From Dokdonella sp041395345 (GTDB lineage Bacteria; Pseudomonadota; Gammaproteobacteria; Xanthomonadales; Rhodanobacteraceae), in the NCBI RefSeq assembly GCF_041395345.1, contig NZ_JAWLAR010000018.1, forward strand, positions 31,529 through 95,528: a stretch of DNA of 64,000 bases. The letters run 5' to 3'. Made by a program: the position numbers and the translations under genes. How positions within the stretch are numbered: position 1 is the first letter of the stretch; each line of letters begins with the position of its first letter. Below are positions 59,798 to 64,000 of this stretch, one piece after another. The notes beneath the pieces are model-generated. The model worked only from the letters and a program-made list of their open reading frames with translations, made no database searches and had not been told where the DNA came from.

Positions 59798-60289
59798 ATG
59801 CAGGTGGCAAAGGACACGGTCGTTTCGTTGCACTACACGCTCCATGCCGACGATGGTCTCAAGATCGAGAGCTCACGCGATGGTGGCGAGCCCGTGCATA
59901 TCCTGGTGGGCCACGGCGGCATCATTCCCGGACTCGAAAAGGCCTTGATAGGCCACGATGTCGGCGAACAGTTTTCGGTGGATGTGGAACCCCGGGAAGC
60001 GTACGGCGAACGCCAGCCAGGCAATGTCCAGCGTGTACCGAAGAAGTATTTCAAGGCTGCATCTCGCCTGCGCCCCGGCATGACTGCCATGCTGTCAATG
60101 AAGGATGGCGGCAATCGTTCGGTAACCGTTCTCAAGGTTGGCTCCAGCGTTATCGACGTGGATCTGAATCATCCGCTGGCCGGCAGAAAGCTGCGCTTCG
60201 ACGTCGACATCGTCGACGTGAGAGAAGCAACCTCGGAAGAGATCTCGCACCGGCACGTGCATGGCCCGGGCGGCGTCGAGCATTCCTGA
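59798..60289 (+). CDS. slyD: FKBP-type peptidyl-prolyl isomerase SlyD
   Basis: A 163-residue cytoplasmic prolyl isomerase and chaperone. The FKBP core is VVSLHYTLHADDG and GHGGIIPGLEKALIGHDVGEQFSVDVEPREAYGE, with the insert-in-flap region in the middle and NHPLAGRKLRFDVDIVDV at the end. The C-terminal tail HRHVHGPGGVEHS is short and has few His, so nickel storage as in E. coli SlyD is reduced. Confidence 0.93.
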   Translation: MQVAKDTVVSLHYTLHADDGLKIESSRDGGEPVHILVGHGGIIPGLEKALIGHDVGEQFSVDVEPREAYGERQPGNVQRVPKKYFKAASRLRPGMTAMLSMKDGGNRSVTVLKVGSSVIDVDLNHPLAGRKLRFDVDIVDVREATSEEISHRHVHGPGGVEHS

Positions 60290-60383
60290 ACCCATCGGCG
60301 AAGTCGGGATAGCGGGACGGGAAAACCCCGGCCGCCCTTGCGTCATTCCGGTACTCGTGGCGACGACGCAGAGCCGGGTCCGC

Positions 60384-60884
60384 TCAGCGCAAGACGCGCT
60401 TTCCGGTTCGAAATGTCTCGCGCCAGCCCGGAGCATCGAGGCTGTCCAGGCGCACCGTGCCGCCCTTGTTGGGTGCGTGGACGAAGCGGCCTTCGCCTAC
60501 ATAGATGCCGACATGGCTGATCTTGCGGCCTGAAGCGAACAGCACCAGATCGCCGCTTTCGAGCCGGCCCTTGGGGACATCCGGATCGTCCAGGGCGCCC
60601 ATGGCGGCAGATGTTCGCGGTAACTGGATGCCAGCGGCATCGCGGAACACATAGCCGACCAGGCCGCTGCAGTCGAAGCCGCTTTCCGGCGTGTTGCCGC
60701 CGTAGCGATAGGGCGTTCCGACCAGGGCCAGGGCCCTAAACAGGACCGCATTGGCGGCCTCGGTCGTCTCGGTCGCAGATTGCCGACGGCTGGATGCCGC
60801 GCTCGACGAATCCGGGCGAGCGCTGTCCTTCCCGCAAGCGCAGAGTAGAAACGGCAGAAGAATTGCGAGGCGCAGAAAGCACAT
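60384..60884 (-). CDS. NlpC/P60-family peptidoglycan endopeptidase, lipoprotein
   Basis: A 166-residue hydrolase for peptide stems of peptidoglycan. MCFLRLAILLPFLLCACGKD has a lipobox LCAC. The papain-like triad is visible: Cys in GFDCSGLVGYVF, His in ISHVGIYVGEGRF and His in VHAPNKGG. The start MCFLRL at 60884 is preferred over 60914. Convergent with slyD. Confidence 0.9.
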   Translation of the reverse strand: MCFLRLAILLPFLLCACGKDSARPDSSSAASSRRQSATETTEAANAVLFRALALVGTPYRYGGNTPESGFDCSGLVGYVFRDAAGIQLPRTSAAMGALDDPDVPKGRLESGDLVLFASGRKISHVGIYVGEGRFVHAPNKGGTVRLDSLDAPGWRETFRTGKRVLR

Positions 60885-60979
60885 CGCCCGACCTTGTGCG
60901 AGGCCGGGCGACATGTCAATCGGGGGAAGAAAAAAAGTCGTCGCCCGCGGATTCGGTGACGGACGACGATCTTGGAAAA

Positions 60980-61291
60980 CTAGGCTGCAGAAGCACAGAG
61001 CTTCAGTTGCGGGCGGGCCTCCACCACATCGGCCGCGGTTTCGTCGTCGCCAACCAGGGCTTCATGCAGGGTCTGCACCGCCTCTTCGAAGCGCTGCAAG
61101 CGCTCTTGCGAAGCGGCTGCGACGTTTGCCGGAACCTGACCGGCATCGAGCAGGCTGCGCAGCATGTCACGATGCTGTTCGCTGAAATCCGGATCGAGCA
61201 GGGCTTCGTCAAGCGCGCAGATGACGGCGGCGAGCCAGCCGGAGGTCGGAGCACGCAGAGCCAGCAGCAGTTCGTTGGTCGAAACGTTCAT
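60980..61291 (-). CDS. Small acidic protein of unknown function
   Basis: A 103-residue, Ala/Glu/Leu-rich, probably all-helical protein (MNVSTNELLLALRAPTSGWLAAVICALDEALL and following). GGGGAA lies 5 bases before the ATG. No family recognised. Upstream of the NlpC/P60 gene on the same strand, about 95 bases apart. Confidence 0.65.
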   Translation of the reverse strand: MNVSTNELLLALRAPTSGWLAAVICALDEALLDPDFSEQHRDMLRSLLDAGQVPANVAAASQERLQRFEEAVQTLHEALVGDDETAADVVEARPQLKLCASAA

Positions 61292-61783
61292 CAGGATTCC
61301 CCGCTATGGATTGGGTCACGCCACAATCGATGCATAGTCTGTGCCAATTGTGCCAATGGGTCTGAAGTGTCGGGTTCCCGGGCAGGCGGTTGCGTCCGGG
61401 CAAACGTCGAGGACTGCAACGATATGGCCCGAAATGGAGGTCAGGGCACCCTTCCACGTCAGTCGGGCATCAGGCCGGCTCTGGTGGGCCGCTCAGTCGC
61501 GTCCCCGTGCTTGTGCATTGGGTCCGGCAAAAACCCATTCCCGGTTTCGTCACTTGCTGACAATGATCGCGCGCCTGCGGCCTGCGGCCTGTGGGTCTGG
61601 CGATGCGCTTTGCGCCAGGCAGCGCTGGAACTCGAGAATCCGCCGAAATCCTGCCCTGCGGGGCTCTGTCGCCGCTCAATGCCGTTTGTGTCGATGCCGG
61701 CCGATCGGCAAGCGCTCCATTCCGCTGCCGGAGACCTTTCGCGGTTGCCGAGCCGGGCGCGCGGTCCCGTAGAATCTCCAGCC
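61292..61783. other. Divergent intergenic region upstream of the DadA-like gene
   Basis: 492 bases with no convincing gene. A direct repeat TGTGCCAA-TTGTGCCAA lies at 61340-61356, close to the minus-strand gene, and could be part of its promoter. A GCGCCTGCGGCCTGCGGCC short tandem lies near 61570. I see nothing else. Confidence 0.5.
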
Positions 61784-63037
61784 ATGAATTCTCGAGACTC
61801 GGATGTACTCATTCTTGGCGCAGGCGTGATTGGCCTGAGTTGCGCCTGGTACCTGCTCGAATCGGGACGCAGCGTCACCGTGATCGACCAGGGGCGCCTG
61901 GGCCGGGGCAGCTCGCACGGCAATTGCGGAACCCTGACCCCCAGCCACGCGATGCCGCTGGCCATGCCGGGTGTGGTCGGGACGGCGCTCAAGTGGCTGC
62001 TTCGGGCCGATGCGCCGTTGCGCATCAAGCCGCGTCTCGACCCGGGCCTGATGCGCTGGCTGGCTTCCTTCGTCCGGCTCAGCAACTGGGAGCAGTTCGG
62101 CCGGACAACAGCGATCAAGGCACCGTTCTTGACGCGCTCGCTGGAGCTGATTGCCGGGTTGGTGGAGAGCGAGCAGCTCGATTGCGAATTCCGAAAATCC
62201 GGCACCCTGCATGTGTATCGCGACGAAAAATCGCTTGCAGCCGCGAGCTGGTACCTGCGGGTGCTCAGCGAGGTCGGCATCGACGTCGAGGCGCTTGATG
62301 GTGCTCAGGTCGAGGCTCTGGAACCGGCTCTCAATCCTGGTGTCGCGGGCGGATTCCTGAATCCGGGGGATGCGCAGCTGCGGCCCGATCGCTATGTCGC
62401 TGAACTTGCACGTCGCGTACGCGAGCGCGGCGGCCAGATCGAGGAAGACGTCGCCGTCGAATCGCTGCTCAGGGAGCGCGGGCGTCTGTCGGCCATCCAG
62501 ACCAGCAGGGGCACCTGGCGGGCACGCGACGTCGTATTTGCGCTGGGCGCCTGGTCGCCCCTGCTTGGCCGGACCATTGGCGTGCGCCTGCCCATCCAGC
62601 CGGGCAAGGGCTATTCGATAACCTATTCGCGCCCGGACCCGTGCCCTCGTATCCCGATGACGCTCAGGGAAGCCAGTGTCTGCGTGACTGCATGGAGTTC
62701 CGGTTACCGACTGGGCAGCACGATGGAATTTGCCGGCTATGACAGTACACTCAATCCGACCCGATTGAATGCCCTGCGCCGGGCTGCAGCGCTCTATCTG
62801 CGCGACCCTGAGGGCGCGCAGACTCAGGAGGAATGGTACGGATGGAGACCGATGACGCCGGACGACCTGCCGGTTATCGGCCGCGTGCCGGGCATCGACA
62901 ATCTGTGCATGGCTACCGGCCACGGCATGCTTGGGGTAAGCATGTCGGCAATGACCGGATTGCTGGTCAGCGAGATTCTTGCCGACCAGCCGACATCACT
63001 GGACTGCGCGCCCTTCAGCGTGACGCGCTTCGCCTGA
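61784..63037 (+). CDS. FAD-dependent oxidoreductase, D-amino acid dehydrogenase (DadA) family
   Basis: A 417-residue flavoenzyme of the DAO/DadA type. The FAD site is DVLILGAGVIGLSCAWYLLESGRSVTVID. SSHGNCGTLTPSHAMPLAMPG is the DadA-like second block, and GWRPMTPDDLPVIGRVPGIDNLCMATGHGMLGVSMS closes the FAD domain. Family members oxidise D-amino acids or imino acids such as D-hydroxyproline and pass electrons to the respiratory chain. The ATG at 61784 is set by homology; the ORF is open far upstream. A convergent aldehyde dehydrogenase may use the product, but that is not certain. Confidence 0.88.
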   Translation: MNSRDSDVLILGAGVIGLSCAWYLLESGRSVTVIDQGRLGRGSSHGNCGTLTPSHAMPLAMPGVVGTALKWLLRADAPLRIKPRLDPGLMRWLASFVRLSNWEQFGRTTAIKAPFLTRSLELIAGLVESEQLDCEFRKSGTLHVYRDEKSLAAASWYLRVLSEVGIDVEALDGAQVEALEPALNPGVAGGFLNPGDAQLRPDRYVAELARRVRERGGQIEEDVAVESLLRERGRLSAIQTSRGTWRARDVVFALGAWSPLLGRTIGVRLPIQPGKGYSITYSRPDPCPRIPMTLREASVCVTAWSSGYRLGSTMEFAGYDSTLNPTRLNALRRAAALYLRDPEGAQTQEEWYGWRPMTPDDLPVIGRVPGIDNLCMATGHGMLGVSMSAMTGLLVSEILADQPTSLDCAPFSVTRFA

Positions 63038-63107
63038 AGCAATCGGGAGTGCGTCGGCTACGGCATCGAATCGCGAAATGCCAATTCGGACATGCGCGCG
63101 CAGCGCC

Positions 63108-64000
<893 letters not shown>

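Noticed and set aside
61340..61356. TTGGCACA direct repeat (minus strand) as a sigma54 promoter
   Set aside because: The GG and GC elements are 8 rather than 10 bases apart, so the -24/-12 spacing is wrong.

Overview
This window looks like ordinary chromosome from a high-GC gammaproteobacterium, most likely of the Xanthomonadales/Lysobacterales. The case rests on gene order and family content: lon, hupB, tRNA-Val, ppiD, fabI; gloB divergent from methyltransferase-rnhA-dnaQ; ndk-rlmN-pilF-rodZ-yfgM-bamB-der; a serine-succinyltransferase-type MetX; and frequent GTG/TTG starts with 4-nt ATGA/GTGA overlaps. I see no rRNA, prophage, insertion sequence, CRISPR array or origin. Genus is not resolved.

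Layout. 1-7.9 kb: 3' part of lon, hupB with its own promoter, tRNA-Val(UAC), ppiD, then fabI, a lipoprotein lytic transglycosylase and gloB on the minus strand. 8.1-12.5 kb: methyltransferase-rnhA-dnaQ, a secreted pentahaem cytochrome c, a PP2C phosphatase and tRNA-Leu(CAA). 12.5-21.4 kb: a minus-strand run with the whole cytochrome c maturation set ccmABCDEFGHI (including a 58-residue ccmD), then a MetX-like serine O-succinyltransferase and a cysteine dioxygenase. 21.5-34.1 kb: rmuC, a PH-domain membrane protein, two tandem APC permeases, efpL, an SDR, an RluA-family synthase, mgtC, DUF6164, DUF1993, dbpA, a CpcT-like lipoprotein and a CsaA-like tRNA-binding protein. 34.2-38.7 kb: psrA-fadN-fadA fatty acid oxidation genes with a visible PsrA-type operator. 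38.8-48.8 kb: the ndk-to-der envelope/ribosome block followed by mobA-moeA-moeB (rhodanese fused to MoeB).

49-57.5 kb holds the most interesting locus: a one-direction cluster of nitrilase-family amidohydrolase, a 956-residue Orn/Lys/Arg decarboxylase, an ATP-grasp ligase (3 nt downstream), an autoprocessing Ntn-hydrolase of the C45/choloylglycine type and an APC permease. It is preceded by a promoter and a structured, partly AT-rich leader with two candidate small ORFs. The set suggests an amine made by decarboxylation, ATP-dependent amide formation, amide hydrolysis and transport. I know no named pathway with exactly this composition. 57.5-64 kb: rhlE, a DUF1232 protein, slyD, an NlpC/P60 lipoprotein, an unknown small protein, a DadA-like oxidase and a truncated aldehyde dehydrogenase.

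Repeats: three copies of a GGGAATGG-rich inverted-repeat element lie directly after the stop codons of efpL, the SDR gene and fadN.
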